Assembly (NCBI RefSeq): GCF_004664715.2
Contig: NC_051067.1
Span: 65,366,982 to 65,430,981 of the forward strand
Direction: 5' to 3'
Source: Peromyscus leucopus
Taxonomy: Eukaryota > Chordata > Mammalia > Rodentia > Cricetidae
Length of the DNA: 64,000 nucleotides
Shown: piece by piece, positions 36,338 to 47,760 of the stretch
Numbering within the stretch: position 1 is the stretch's first letter
Layout of the letters: the number at the start of each line of letters is the position of its first letter
Program-made: the position numbers and the translations under genes
Notes under the pieces: generated by a model
Database searches by the model: none
Told to the model about the DNA's origin: nothing
What the model saw: only the letters and a program-made list of their open reading frames with translations

Positions 36338-37670
36338 CCATAGCTCAGCATCTTGGGATTCGCTTCTGGATTGTCCCCTAAACCTATCCCCAGATTTCAA
36401 CTAACTAGCTCTTCAGCAACACACACAAAACTCTCCAAGAAAACAATCTACAAATGTTCTCTCTTTTCATTCTTTTATCAGTCTTGATGACAAGTCGGAA
36501 AGAAATTTGCCAGCATTTTACAAGTAACACATTTTCAGACACGGCCTCTTCTCAGGGAAACTCCCCTAGCTGGCCAGTCACTTGGCGGGCCCAGCCCATT
36601 CCTCTCACTGTCGTAAGACTTCTTCACAAAGCCACAGCAACACTAATAGCAGGATCACTTGCCTCACTTTTTAAATGCAAGGGCTGTTGACTGCTCATGA
36701 CAACCTTATTAGAAGCATGTATTTATTGTGTAGCTTATGTTTGCAGCCACACTCATTACTCTGCCTACTCCAATGAGAATTACTCTATCTGTGTATAGCG
36801 TTAGAATTTACATAAATGCCATCTAGTCTATCTACAGAGAGGACAAGTGGATACTATTTTTTATTTTTACAGAAAAGCTCTCATTAATGCATTTTATTTG
36901 GATGTAATTATGTTAAACCTTCAACTGAAGTTTCATGCAGATGTCAGGGACCAATGGCCTCCCCCCCCCCTTTATCCCTGGTATCCATCTCTCCTAGTGG
37001 CCTTTATTCTTTGTGAGCTTTTCCTTTAGTATCACCTAAAACAATGCAGCATCATGTGACCTTGCACATAGTTGGTGGTGTGAAGTTTCCTAAGTGAACC
37101 ATCATCAAGCTTGGGGAACCTTTCCAGGATGGGCTGGCACACCATGCTATCTGAGCACCATGCTTATAGACAAGCAGCTTACAGTGCTCAATTGCCGAGC
37201 AGGCAAGAATTTAGACCCATTGAAAAATGACACATGCAACAAATTGTGACCAGCCAGAGGCTAAAACACTTTATGCATCATTCATATTTTCAGTATCACA
37301 CTGATTTTGCAGAATGGAACTGATTTAGCAAATGATGGCAAAGATTCCCATTTACTCAACTACATATGGCTTTCCTTCCAGTGAGGAAAAAGCTCTGAAT
37401 CAAATAAAATGACCCATTGTTATTACTGCCCTGCTTCAATTCTATTGAGATAAGAAATAGTATAACTAAACCTTTCAAGCCCATGAAGTAGGATACATTT
37501 TAAAATTAACTAAATATCTGTAATGGCAGGAAGCTGGTATGGGCATGAGACTACAAAAAGGAAGAAATTGTTCTTAGATGGCTCTGATTAGCTGCAGGAT
37601 TCAGGGGTGTACATATACTGATCAATTAATTATAACAAAGCTAACTGAATGTATTTTAGTTCTCCCTCCC

Positions 37671-37673
<3 letters not shown>

Positions 37674-37718
<45 letters not shown>
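37674..37718. repeat. (GT)n microsatellite
   Basis: About 22 GT units. Confidence 0.97.
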
Positions 37719-37721
<3 letters not shown>

Positions 37722-37974
37722 CTGTATGTTAACTGCACGGCCCCCAGCCCCAATTCACTTGAACAAAGAAAAGAAACCAACCATGGGGAAACTGGAAGCA
37801 CATAGAGCAGATGGATTTTGATTATCTGTTTCTGTTTACTTGATTACTCAACGGCTCACTGGGTACCTGTCAAGAAGCAGGCACAGGGCCTGGGTTTGAA
37901 GAAACTAAGATGATGATACAACAACTCAGTTGATGAAGAAAAGTACATATTACAGTTAAATGCTGGACACACAG

Positions 37975-38285
37975 TGGTCTGTAGCTTGTGGCACTGTTCT
38001 GAGGGGCGGGGGACCCTTTATGAGGTTGGGTCTACCTGCCGGAAGTGGGTTCCTGGGTTGGGACTTTAGAGTTAAACTCAGTATGCTCTTCGGGCCTAAG
38101 TGCTCCGATGCCTAGTCTGCCAAAATGTAATAAGCAGAGGCAGCAGGGTCGGGCTCCAGCTGCCACATCTTCCCTACCATCGCAGACTGTGTCCTCTTAA
38201 ACTGTGAGCCAAACAAACCCTTCCTCCTTCAAGTTGTTTCTGTCAGGCATCTGTTGCAGTAAAAAAGGAAAACAACCAAGTCAGA
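37975..38285 (+). repeat. MaLR-like LTR
   Basis: agtgggttcctgggttggga, ttaaactgtgagccaaacaa and acccttcctccttcaagttg match the polyadenylation end of rodent MaLR-type LTRs. The terminus is degraded. Confidence 0.6.
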
Positions 38286-41194
38286 ACATTATCAAACATG
38301 GCGGAAACGGAGATGCCATTTAAAAGACTCAGGACTCCCAGCTAGAGGGTTATTCACGGGATGAAAGAGGCAGTGAGGGGAAGAGGGACTTATTGCCATT
38401 GGAGGATGGCAGCCAGAGGACACTGAAGGTTCAGAGGCTGGTGCTGCCCAGGCTCAGCAGCTGTAGGGGGAGTAGGTGGAAGTGGGACTCATTTGCACAC
38501 TCACACTTGTCACTGCCATGACTCCACTAGTGCCCCCACTCCCCCAGTGGACACCCTTCTGACCTTCTACCAAATCGCTTCCTTTGCTTCTCCTGCCAGC
38601 CTTAAACTAGCTCACATGTTGCCTATCCACAGTCCTGACCTAGCCTATATTTCATGACCATTCATTTGCAAATTATTACCTCTCTATGGCTTAGTAACAT
38701 TGTGCTGGGTGCCCATTCCAGATCTAACAACCATGGCCAGGAGGGATGAGGTCATATTATTCCAGGTCTTTACCAGCTGGGTTGGATGGCAAGGCAGGAG
38801 GTGTGACTCGTATCTCTGATGGAGATACAGGAAGGCCTGGAGAATGTGGTTTGTGGGCTGGCCTTGCTGTCCAAGGAAAGTTTAAAGACAGTATGGAAGA
38901 TGGGGTGGGATGGCCCAGATGGGAAGGAGCAGAGCAAACTCAGCTGGGCTATTAACAAAGCCCATGCAGATGAACACTTAGTAGGGAGACAGAGGCTCAA
39001 TCACAGAGGCCTGTGAGATGGCTTAGTGAGGATGAGTGAGATGGTAACCTGGAAGAGAAAGGACTAGAGCTTGGCCCCACGAAGACTACATCAAGAGTTC
39101 AGTGTATGACACATGGGAAAAGAGACAGTCAAGGCAGGAAGTGTAGCTTCATGACTGATACCAACTCCAACCCTAGTGTAATGGCTGTAGAGCAGCATGC
39201 TGGCAGGAAGCACCTGCAGAGATCCACCTGCAGGTCCTGGGAGCCCAGATGGGCAACATGTGGGCAGCAGAAAAGAACACAAGTGTGAGCGGGCACAGGG
39301 ACTGTGGATTGACTCAGGCTATAAAGCCAGGCTTCTGGCACCTGCTTTCTGACTCATGGAGGTCTAAGAAGGGGAGATGAAGGCCACACAGAATGTTAAA
39401 AGAGAGAAGGTGACTGCTTACAGGCAGTGCATGACACTGGGATTCTTCAGGAGCCTCCTCAGAGCCACAAGAGGAGAGGCAGGTGTCAGGGCTGGTGGGT
39501 GACAGGAAGGAATACAAGAGGCAGTCACAAGGAGCCTGAGCAACCACGACAGAATCCAGTGTGTCCATTGCTCTGCATCCTACACACTGAGCCCTCGCCA
39601 GAGTACCATGCACAGGACAGAAGGTGGTGAAGAGGAGGTCACACATTTTCCCCTCTAACATTAATAAAGGGAAACACAGGTTCAGAAACTATGCCGGGTG
39701 GCTGTGAGGGAGACGAGGCTGTGTGGGGCTAAAAGCTCTGTGGGAAGGGAAAATGGGTGCAAGGAGCTTGCTTCTTTGGGAAACTCCCGTGTTTCTAGGG
39801 CTGTCCCCAAGCCCAGTTTCTAACCAACCATGATCTCTGGATGACTGTGGCACTCACCGAAAACTCAGGGCCAGGGAAATCATGTATCCCTGAGTATAAA
39901 GAGTTTGGATTTTATTGATATACAACTAGAAACCATTGAGGAACCAAAGCTGGCTGACTTAATTGCTTTGATTTTAATCTTTTGAGGACCAGACCAGAGG
40001 TTCAGCAAGAACAGGAATTTATTATTAGTCAAAAACCTCTTGCAGTGCTCAGAGGGGACATAGGGGAGTCATGGTGGCAATAAGGATGGAGAGGAAGCTT
40101 AGCAAGGCTCAGCCTGACCAACTAGAGTGCATGTTCATGCCATTTATCGAGACAGAAGTTCTAGCAAACTAGACTCACCCAAGAGCTCAATGTGTAAATG
40201 CCAAGTTGGAGATGCTCAATAGACATCCAAGGTGAGATGGCAGATAACCAGCTACCTCTGAGCCTCCACCCAGGAGGCCAAGCTCCTCTGGAAACAGGGG
40301 CTGGGAGCAACGGATATTTAAAAAACACCGAAACCCAGGGCCCTGTGTGGGCTGGCCTAGAAGAGGGAGAGGGGGGTCATGTGGGCCCAAAGAAGGCACC
40401 GGAGTCTCCCAAAGGGTGACCAAGAGTCAAGACAGAAAATTAAGGCACGGAGTCAAGAAAACAAAGGGAGGCAGTTTTAAAACAGGGGACCAACCTGTTA
40501 CCTCTGCTGAACCTGGTGATATCAAGAGGATGAAGTGGTAACTCATGTCTTTGGGGTTGGGCAATATGGAGGCTGTAAGTGACTCTGACTGTAGCAAAGC
40601 TAATGGAAGATGGACTGTAAGAATAAGGGCCATGGAATATGGCCATGGAGAGGTCAGGGAAGACTCGGGCCTAGCACTGTTGTCTTATGAAAAACAAACA
40701 AAAAACCAAGAACTTTACTGTGAAATGACACCAAAATCTGCACCTCTGCCTCTGTTTTCTCTCCCAAGCCTAAGTCATAAATGCTGCCAGACATTTCCAT
40801 TTCTTTTCAAAATCAGCCTCTAAAATCAGAAGCTGCATATTAAACTTTTTGAATCTCCCTGCATCCTCCACTAATGAAGGAACAAATGAACATACTTCAT
40901 TTTCTAATGCTACATAGATCTCTGTGACAGTGAATGATGGACATGGCATGGTAGCATTAGTAAAGAATAAAGTCTCTGCATATCTGTGGGGCACCCCTTG
41001 AAGATACTAAAAATCTTGAGATGCTCCAGTCTCTCACAAAAATGGCACGGCGCTTTTTGCATAGTTCAGAGACATATTCTATAGACCCTTTACACCATAC
41101 CCAGTACATTGGAGTGGGATGTAAGCAGCTGTTTTACTGTTCTGTGAGGGAGTAACAGCAATAAAGGTCTACATGTTTGGTTGTAATACATTTT

Positions 41195-41407
41195 AATTAA
41201 AGGACTTAGCTCTTATTTATGCATATGTGTGTCTGTGTGGATGTATGCACCTGTGTGTACAGGTGCCCACGAGGCCCGAAGAGGGTGGGGTTGGATCTCT
41301 TGGAGCAAAGGTTCCAGGCAGTTGTGAGCTGCCTGATGTGGGTGCTGGGGACTGTGTGCTGGTCCTCTGTACCACTGCTCTTAACTGCTGAGCCGTATTT
41401 CCAGCCC
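41195..41407 (-). repeat. B2 SINE
   Basis: Reverse B2: gtgtctgtgtggatgtatgc, cgaggcccgaagagggtggg, tgtgggtgctggggactgtg and ccactgctcttaactgctga. Confidence 0.85.
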
Positions 41408-42088
41408 ACACATTTTTTTATCTGAACTTGCAACACTGAATCTTAGGATAATGAGGGCCAAATGTAAGCACCTCAACAAATAAATCTTGTAGAACACTCA
41501 GCAGCGCCAGGAAATAGGATGAGTCTCTAGCTGTGATGGAAGAAAGTGATCTCAGCACAGAGAGGTATTTTGTGTGAGGCTTATTTCCAACTTGAATCCC
41601 ATTACTGAGGAGAAGAGGGCAAGTGTCCAGAACCTTCCATGTTAGCATATCTTAAGAGCCAAATGTGTTTGGGGTGAGGTGAGGGTTCACACTGAATATG
41701 AAACACATTGAAAAATAGGAGGCAGGCAAGAAAAACCCATCCCCACATACTCACAACCTTTGTGAGTGACTTCTAGGCAACACAGACGGGGACAGTGACC
41801 CAAATAAGATGAGCAATCTTTTTTTTTAGGACAGAGAGATGATGGGGAGCAGATTAGGGAGGCCCCTTCCCTTTTCCCACATAAACTTAAAGGATGGTTC
41901 TGGAAGAAGTAATTTTAGAGCCAACTTATAATATGATTGAAATACAGACGCCTCCCAGGGACAACATACACTGTATCCCAGCTATGGATGAACTGACTGT
42001 TGCCACCGCCCAATAAGAAGGCTGCTCATAAAGTGTTAGCGTTTGGCCCAAATGTTAGTACTGTTTTTGTCTTCAATATGAAACGTAC

Positions 42089-42181
42089 CTTGGAATCCTG
42101 ATACTATTTGGACAACATCTTCATAGACCATCAGAGTAGCAGAGCGTTCAGGAAGCAGCCCAAGGCTCAGCGAGGAAAACA
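42089..42181 (-). CDS. FAM171A1: FAM171A1 exon 3
   Basis: This 93-bp exon encodes [20 protein letters not shown] and then [11 protein letters not shown], about 31 residues (roughly 109-139). The acceptor reads ttcttgcag (AG at 42,183-42,182) and the donor is AAG|GTACGT (GT at 42,088-42,087). The first valine codon is completed by the G left over from exon 2, and the last G begins the glycine codon finished in exon 4. The segment continues the extracellular domain with a hydrophobic strand ([11 protein letters not shown]). At 93 bp, in phase 1 on both sides, it could be skipped without shifting the frame. The match to FAM171A1 is strong. Confidence 0.95.
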
Positions 42182-42409
42182 CTGCAAGAACAACATGGAC
42201 GTAAGGGAACGGACGGTCCAATCCAAAAGCTCACTCTACGTTCTGGGGACTCTGCATTCTTCCTGTTTTCTTATTTCAAATCAACCAGCACTATTGATTT
42301 TTTCCAAAGGATGAGTGAAAGACCTTCAAAATGCCAGTATTGTAATTCTCATGTAATAACTACTGTCTTGCCATGGCCAACTTGAACAACGATGGTGAGA
42401 TTTTTTAGG

Positions 42410-42715
42410 GGGGGGAGGGGACATGTGCAAATGTGTGAATGAAAGTGTAGAGGTCAGAGGTCAACTTTCAGTGTTGTCCCTCATCGCTATCCACCTTGTT
42501 TTTTTTTTTTTGGGGGGACAGGGTCTCTCTCTGGGACTGGATTAGGCTAGACCGGTTGGCTTGCAAGCCTCAGGAATCTGCCTGTCTTGATCTTCTCAAT
42601 GCAAGGACTATAAGTGTGCACCACCATTCCATTCCTGTTTTTTTTTTTTTAACATGAGTGCTGGGGAACAAATTCAGGTCTTGTTGGCATGACTGAATTA
42701 TCTCATTTCCCTTGT
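42410..42715 (-). repeat. B4 SINE
   Basis: Reverse B4: tgtagaggtcagaggtcaac, gggacagggtctctctctgg, ggactataagtgtgcaccac and gggaacaaattcaggtcttg. It begins about 230 bp upstream of exon 3. Confidence 0.75.
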
Positions 42716-42952
42716 AAGATATTTTTAGTGAAGTAAGACCGCTTGACACTGGAGTGTTAAAATTATTATGTTTAGAATATATGGGTATACATACATACAT
42801 ACACTAAGAAAGACTCTAAAATATGGGATTGGGTTCATATATGCAGTATGTTCAAAGGCTGTCCCCCCCCCCCAACTTTGGAAGTAATAACATTACACAA
42901 ATTATATCACTTTAGGATTATCACCCAAATATCTGGACTTTTAACTCAGATT

Positions 42953-43262
42953 CACGAAGCCTCAAGTTTCTGGGCAGATGTGTGCTGTGACTTGGCTGTG
43001 AAATGTGCTTCAACACTCTGTCCCCAGCTGGTGGCGCTGTTTTGAAAAGTTGTGGAACTTTTAGGAGGTAGAGCCTTGCTGCAGAAGTGTGTCGCTGGGG
43101 ACAGGCCTTGAGCATTTCCTGTCTGTCTTCTGCTTTCTGACTGTGGACACAATGTGATTAGTCCCCTCACACTACTGCTGCTACGTCTCCCTATCGTGAC
43201 AGACTGCATTTCTTCTTAGACATGAGCCACGACAAATCCTTCCTTTTTGTCACATGCAATTT
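42953..43262 (+). repeat. MaLR-like LTR
   Basis: gctgtgaaatgtgcttcaac, actctgtccccagctggtgg, tgtggaacttttaggaggta and gccacgacaaatccttcctt show a MaLR LTR from the upstream region to the polyadenylation region. Confidence 0.6.
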
Positions 43263-43309
43263 TACTTGTGTGTGGGGGGAAACCCTGAAAATAATTCCAC
43301 TGTAGACTA

Positions 43310-43505
43310 ACATTTGCAGGCTCTTACTGACAGGTCAGATGCAGCTCTAAATTCACTGATCTGGGTAATTTATCCAAGCCTGAAAGCAACTCTATGAAGG
43401 AGGTATTATTCAGGTGCCTGCTCTTCAGGTAAGAAAATAGTTTTATAGATGAGGAAGTAACTTTCCAGTTATCCACAAGCTGATGGGGGAGGGGCTAGGA
43501 CCTCA
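43310..43505 (+). repeat. MIR SINE (old)
   Basis: tctatgaaggaggtattatt, then ttatagatgaggaagtaact, which is the MIR core with its usual order. Confidence 0.65.
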
Positions 43506-43514
43506 GATATATAT

Positions 43515-43602
43515 TTTAAATGATTTATTTATTTTTATTTTATATGCGTCTGTGTGAGGGTGTCAGATGTTCTTAACCGCTGAGCCATCTCTCTACCCCC
43601 AG
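43515..43602 (-). repeat. B2 SINE, internally deleted
   Basis: Reverse B2 in which the tail (gatttatttatttttatttt) and the terminal part (cttaaccgctgagccatctc) are kept, with the middle missing. Confidence 0.75.
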
Positions 43603-43705
43603 GATCTCAGATTTTTACCTGGGTCTGGGGAGTTCATGGCCAACCTGGGTAACTTAGTGAGCAGCTATTGCCACAGCAAGCTCTTCACTGATTAGGCTTT
43701 CTTCC

Positions 43706-43765
43706 CATCTGTCTGTCTGTCTATCATCCATCCATCCATCTATCTATCTGTCTGTCTATCTATTT
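43706..43765. repeat. (TCTG/TCTA/TCCA)n tetranucleotide tract
   Basis: Mixed tetranucleotide repeat including tctgtctgtctgtcta and ccatccatccatctat. Confidence 0.9.
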
Positions 43766-43766
43766 A

Positions 43767-43862
43767 CTTTTGAGGCAGCATTTCACGATATAACTGAGGT
43801 TGACTTGGAATTCCCAGTGAGGCTCACACACTGGGATTACGAGTATTCACTATGACATCAGG
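43767..43862 (-). repeat. B1-like fragment
   Basis: Reverse, diverged: ttgaggcagcatttcacgat, gttgacttggaattcccagt and actgggattacgagtattca. Confidence 0.5.
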
Positions 43863-44479
43863 AAGTCACACGACTTTCTATGAAAACATCAAGGCTTAGA
43901 AAGAGCAAGTGTTGAGAATCCTAGTGATCTGGCAGTGCTGGCTCTCCATAAGCACCCCTCCTGCAAGCTGCTGGTGTGTCCTCTCCCCTCCCTTCCCCTC
44001 CCCTCAGTCAATGCACTTAGCTGTGGCTGTATTCCAGGACTAGGCTATAGCATGAATAGAACATATAAATGTGGGTTGTGGTCTGTGCCTTTAGTATTAC
44101 TCATTATCGGGGGACCACGACCCACAGGAAACAGCTGGAGAACAAGCAGAAGGTGGCAAGTGCCATGACAAATATAATAATGCACTTTCGGGCTATGGGA
44201 AATGGCCTGACAGTTCCTCAGAGAGTCAACGCAAAATGACCATGCAACTTCCCTGCCGCATGCAAACTCAAAAGCCCTGAGGCATGTTCATGCAAAAAAA
44301 CGTGTGCATGTATGTTTGTTCATGCAGCCATGATCCATAACAGCAAAAGTGGAATTAGCCCAAGTCAATGTCTGCCAACTGAGAAACAGATAAAGCTTGG
44401 CATGCACATACAAATGAATATTATTCATCAATAGAAAGGCATGGAGTACTGACATGCGCTTCAAGAAGGATGGGCCTTC

Positions 44480-44540
44480 ATATTATATTATATTATATTA
44501 TATTGTATTATATTATATTATATTTATTATATTATATTAT
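44480..44540. repeat. (TTATA)n pentanucleotide microsatellite
   Basis: About 12 units of TATTA with one G and one T interruption. Confidence 0.95.
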
Positions 44541-44550
44541 CTGCTTGCCT

Positions 44551-44892
44551 TGTTGAGTGGCAATACTGGACCAAAGCAACTGAAGGAAGGAAGAGTTTGA
44601 TTGGGTTCACAGTTGGAGGGTACAGTGAACCAGTAAGGTAGGGGGCTGTGGTGGTGGAGCTTGAAGCCGCAGGCCACACAGTCAGGAAGCATGGAGCTAT
44701 GAGTGTTCCTGCTCAGGACGCTTTCTCCTTTTAATTTAGTTCAGACCCACACCCACAGAATGGTTCCAACTGAAGTTGAGGTACCTCTTCCCAACTCATT
44801 TAATCTAGAAAAATCTCACAGGCATAGCCAGAGGCTCTTTTTCTAGGCAATTCTAATCCCAACAAATTGACAATAAAATTAATTATCACAGC
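44551..44892 (-). repeat. MaLR-like LTR, diverged
   Basis: Reverse: gcaatactggaccaaagcaa, gaagagtttgattgggttca and caaattgacaataaaattaa follow the same order as other reverse MaLR-type LTRs in the window. Confidence 0.5.
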
Positions 44893-45194
44893 CTTGAAAA
44901 CATGCTGAGAGGATGACAGGCATAAAAAAGCCACATACTGTCTGATTCTATTTATATACAGTCTTTAGAACAGGCAAATCCAGAGACAGAAGGCAATTTA
45001 GAAGTTGCTAGGAGCTGAAATGGATGGGAAATAGGAAGTCAGAACTAATGGATAGAGTTAATAGAGGGTGATGGGATGTGCTGGAAATAGATAATGGGGA
45101 TATGGTAGCGGCACAAAACCATGAAGTATACACACTTTTAGAGTTTCATGCTCTACTAACTGAGCTAGCCGAGTATTCTGAAGCATGCATTTAA

Positions 45195-45526
45195 ATGGTG
45201 GCTTTTGGTGTGTGGTGTACATGTGCATGTGTGTATATAGGTACATGGTACAAATGTGTTTATATGATCTTGGAAGTCAGAGGCCAACATCAGTGTCTCC
45301 TTTTATTGCATCCCACCTTCTTTTCTGAGACATGGTCTCTCAGTGAACCTGGAGCTCACTGATTTGGCAAGACTAGCTGGACGACATGCAGAGAGTTCTG
45401 CAGTCTCTGCTTCTCCAGCGCTGGGGCCACAGTGCATAACATTATGCCTTGTGCTGGAGACCAAAGGTCAGGTCCTCATGCTTACACAGCAAGTACTCTA
45501 CCGACGGAAGCCTTCCCACGGTCTCT
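45195..45526 (-). repeat. B4 SINE
   Basis: Reverse B4: ttggaagtcagaggccaaca, gagacatggtctctcagtga, acctggagctcactgatttg and tcaggtcctcatgcttacac. Confidence 0.75.
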
Positions 45527-45529
45527 AAA

Positions 45530-45746
45530 ATGGTCTGCTTTATGGTACATGACACTTATCGGCTCCTTGGGAAGCTGAGGCAAGAGGACTGGAAATTCAA
45601 GGTCATCTACGTGACACAGTGAATGCAAGGCCAAATTGTATAACTCAGTAAGGCTCAAAAAAAAAAAGAACAGCAAAAGGGCTTGAATATAGCTCGATGA
45701 TAGAACACTTGAAGCCCTGGGTTCCATACTCAACACTGCAAAACAA
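45530..45746 (+). repeat. B1-like half plus ID-like unit
   Basis: A diverged B1-type part (ccttgggaagctgaggcaag, gaaattcaaggtcatctacg) is followed by an A-run and an ID-like part (atatagctcgatgatagaac, gccctgggttccatactcaa). Confidence 0.55.
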
Positions 45747-46257
45747 AATACAACCCAAAACAAAACAAAAAGAGAATCACAATTATTGGGACATTAAGTT
45801 GGGAGAAAAGTGCAGACCAAGTTGGAGGAGTGAAGATCTGAACAGAAGAAGAAACAGCCACAGCAAAGTCTGCTGGGAGCTCTTCTTTCTTCCTGACCCT
45901 TTGTGGGGCCATAGATGAGCAAAGACTAGAGCGTTCAAGTCTCTAACTTGAGTAAATCCTCTATGGACACTTCACAGGTTATATAAACCATTAGCTCTGC
46001 CCCCTTTCTACCAGATGGCACAGGTTAGGCCCCTGGTGGCTAGGAAGAAAGGACAGGTCTCCTGTGGAGGGTGTAACCCACAGGAAGCAGTTCACTTACA
46101 AGCGCAGGCTCCACCAAACTGCCTGCTCCATACATGCCTCTCCATGCCCTGCTTCCTCTCACAGCTTGCCAGAGCCAGGCCCCGAGCACTCCTGTGCTTT
46201 CTGGTGTGAGCTCCAGCTGTGGTCTGAGACCACCTGTCATCTTTATCTAGAACCAGG

Positions 46258-46624
46258 TGTGGTAGTTTGAATAAGATGGCCCCCATAGGTTCATATACTT
46301 GAACGTTTAGTCACCAGGGAGTGGAACTCTTGGATAGAATTAGGAGGATTAAGAGGTATGGCCTTGCTGGAGGTGTGTCATTGGGTGTGGGCTCTGAGGT
46401 TTTAAAAGCCCACACCAGGCCCAGTGTCTCTCTCTACCTGTGGATCAGGATGTTGCACTCTTGGCTACTGCTCCAGCACCTGCCCGCATGCCGCCAGACT
46501 CCCACCATGAAGACAATGGAGCAAACCTCTGAAACTGTAAGCAAGCGCCAATGAAATGCTTTCTTTGATAAGAGTTGCCTAGGTCATTGTATCTCTTCAG
46601 AGCAATAAAACAGTGACTAGGACA
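46258..46624 (+). mobile_element. ORR1-like MaLR solo LTR
   Basis: 367 bp from TGTGGTAGTTTGAATAAG to TGACTAGGACA, with TG...CA ends. Flanking 5-bp sequences CCAGG and CTAGG differ at one base, consistent with an old target duplication. Includes gatggcccccataggttcat, ggtatggccttgctggaggt, aacctctgaaactgtaagca and aagagttgcctaggtcattg. It is the same family, in opposite orientation, as the LTR at 10,866-11,588. Confidence 0.8.
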
Positions 46625-46934
46625 CTAGGGGACTGTGACAATGTGCTTTGAAAACTTGTCTCACAGGGAACATTTGGCCTTTCCATCACCCGGGAAACTG
46701 CCCCGACGAACTGTTTCTCAAATTTGATTTGTCAGAGGGAAACAAGTGCTGTATTATAGTGGGTCAGCTATGTGCGGCAGGGGCTTTAGGGAGCAGAAGC
46801 ACTGGGCTATGGACCCAGTTCTATAGAGTGCTTCAGGGATGGGAGGTGGCAGAGAGGCCCACCGAGTTTCCAGTACACGGTATTTTTATTCACTCTGGAG
46901 AGGGTGTTGACTGAAGGCTCTTCACACTAAGAAG

Positions 46935-47028
46935 GTATTCAGGGTCCTCCCCTCCCCCAATGCTGAGGCTGGAACCTGGGGTCTTTCACATGCTAGTCAA
47001 ACACTCTGTCATTGAGTTATAACTTGAC

Positions 47029-47030
<2 letters not shown>
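46935..47030 (-). repeat. ID/B4 fragment
   Basis: Reverse: caatgctgaggctggaacct, ggggtctttcacatgctagt and caaacactctgtcattgagt. It ends in a TC microsatellite. Confidence 0.6.

Positions 47031-47031
<1 letters not shown>

Positions 47032-47088
<57 letters not shown>
47032..47088. repeat. (TC)n microsatellite
   Basis: About 28 uninterrupted TC units. Confidence 0.97.
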
Positions 47089-47092
<4 letters not shown>

Positions 47093-47394
47093 AGTAGAAA
47101 GATTGGAACATCTCAGTTCTGCTTCAGGGAGCAGGGTGACTTCCTGGAGTGAAATCAGCCCACCTGGGGTTTTCAAGAGAGAACACAGCTTTTTCCATGA
47201 ACGTGATAAAAAGTAGCTTCCAGGATAACACACAGAGAGGGTGACAGTGTCAGTCAGACTCCTCCAGGGAACAACTACCCAGGCTGGCCAACTCATGAGA
47301 CACAAAAAGCGAGAGGTCACCAGGGGGTTTGTTCTGTGTGTCATTTTTAATCCCCAGAGGCCACTGAAGGATTTTAGGCAGGGTGTAATGTAAT

Positions 47395-47760
47395 TGGGCA
47401 CTTGTGTTTAATTTTAAAAATTCTTGGATTATTTCACACATGCAGAGAATGTATTTTGGTCATTTTCAGCGCCATTACTCTTTCAATACCCTACTGCCAC
47501 TCACTTTCTTCTTCCCAACCAGTCCCTCGTCTTCCTTCATACCGTTTGTCATGCTGTATGAGCTACCGGGTCTCAGCAGGGTTGCCTGCAAGAGCTCGGG
47601 CAGGGTTACCAACGGCTACACCACTGTAGGAAACGACACTCTCCCCCCCAGCAATGATGGACTCTTAAGAGCTCCTCACGGCCTCCTGAGCTTCTTTCTC
47701 TCCTGTTCACGACGGGAAGGTTCTGTCTTGTGTAGGTAACCACAGCGGGCATGTGCATTC
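47395..47760 (-). repeat. Old L1-like fragment
   Basis: tttaaaaattcttggattat, gtattttggtcattttcagc and cacactttcttc-type pyrimidine stretches recall diverged rodent L1/Lx 3' sequence. The match is impressionistic and the boundaries are not defined. Confidence 0.35.

Larger units (their letters stand above)
30053..42088 (-). other. FAM171A1 intron 3
   Basis: This is a 12.0-kb intron. From 30,053 to about 36,000 there is no young rodent SINE, only a MIR near 33.9 kb and old-looking sequence. The 33,400-33,760 and 39,900-40,420 stretches resemble old mammalian interspersed repeats that I cannot name reliably. A B4, a GT microsatellite, a MaLR-like LTR and a B2 occupy parts of the left-to-right span 36.0-41.4 kb. 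The 36,690-37,560 stretch is AT-rich and repeat-free. No coding exon was seen. Confidence 0.8.
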
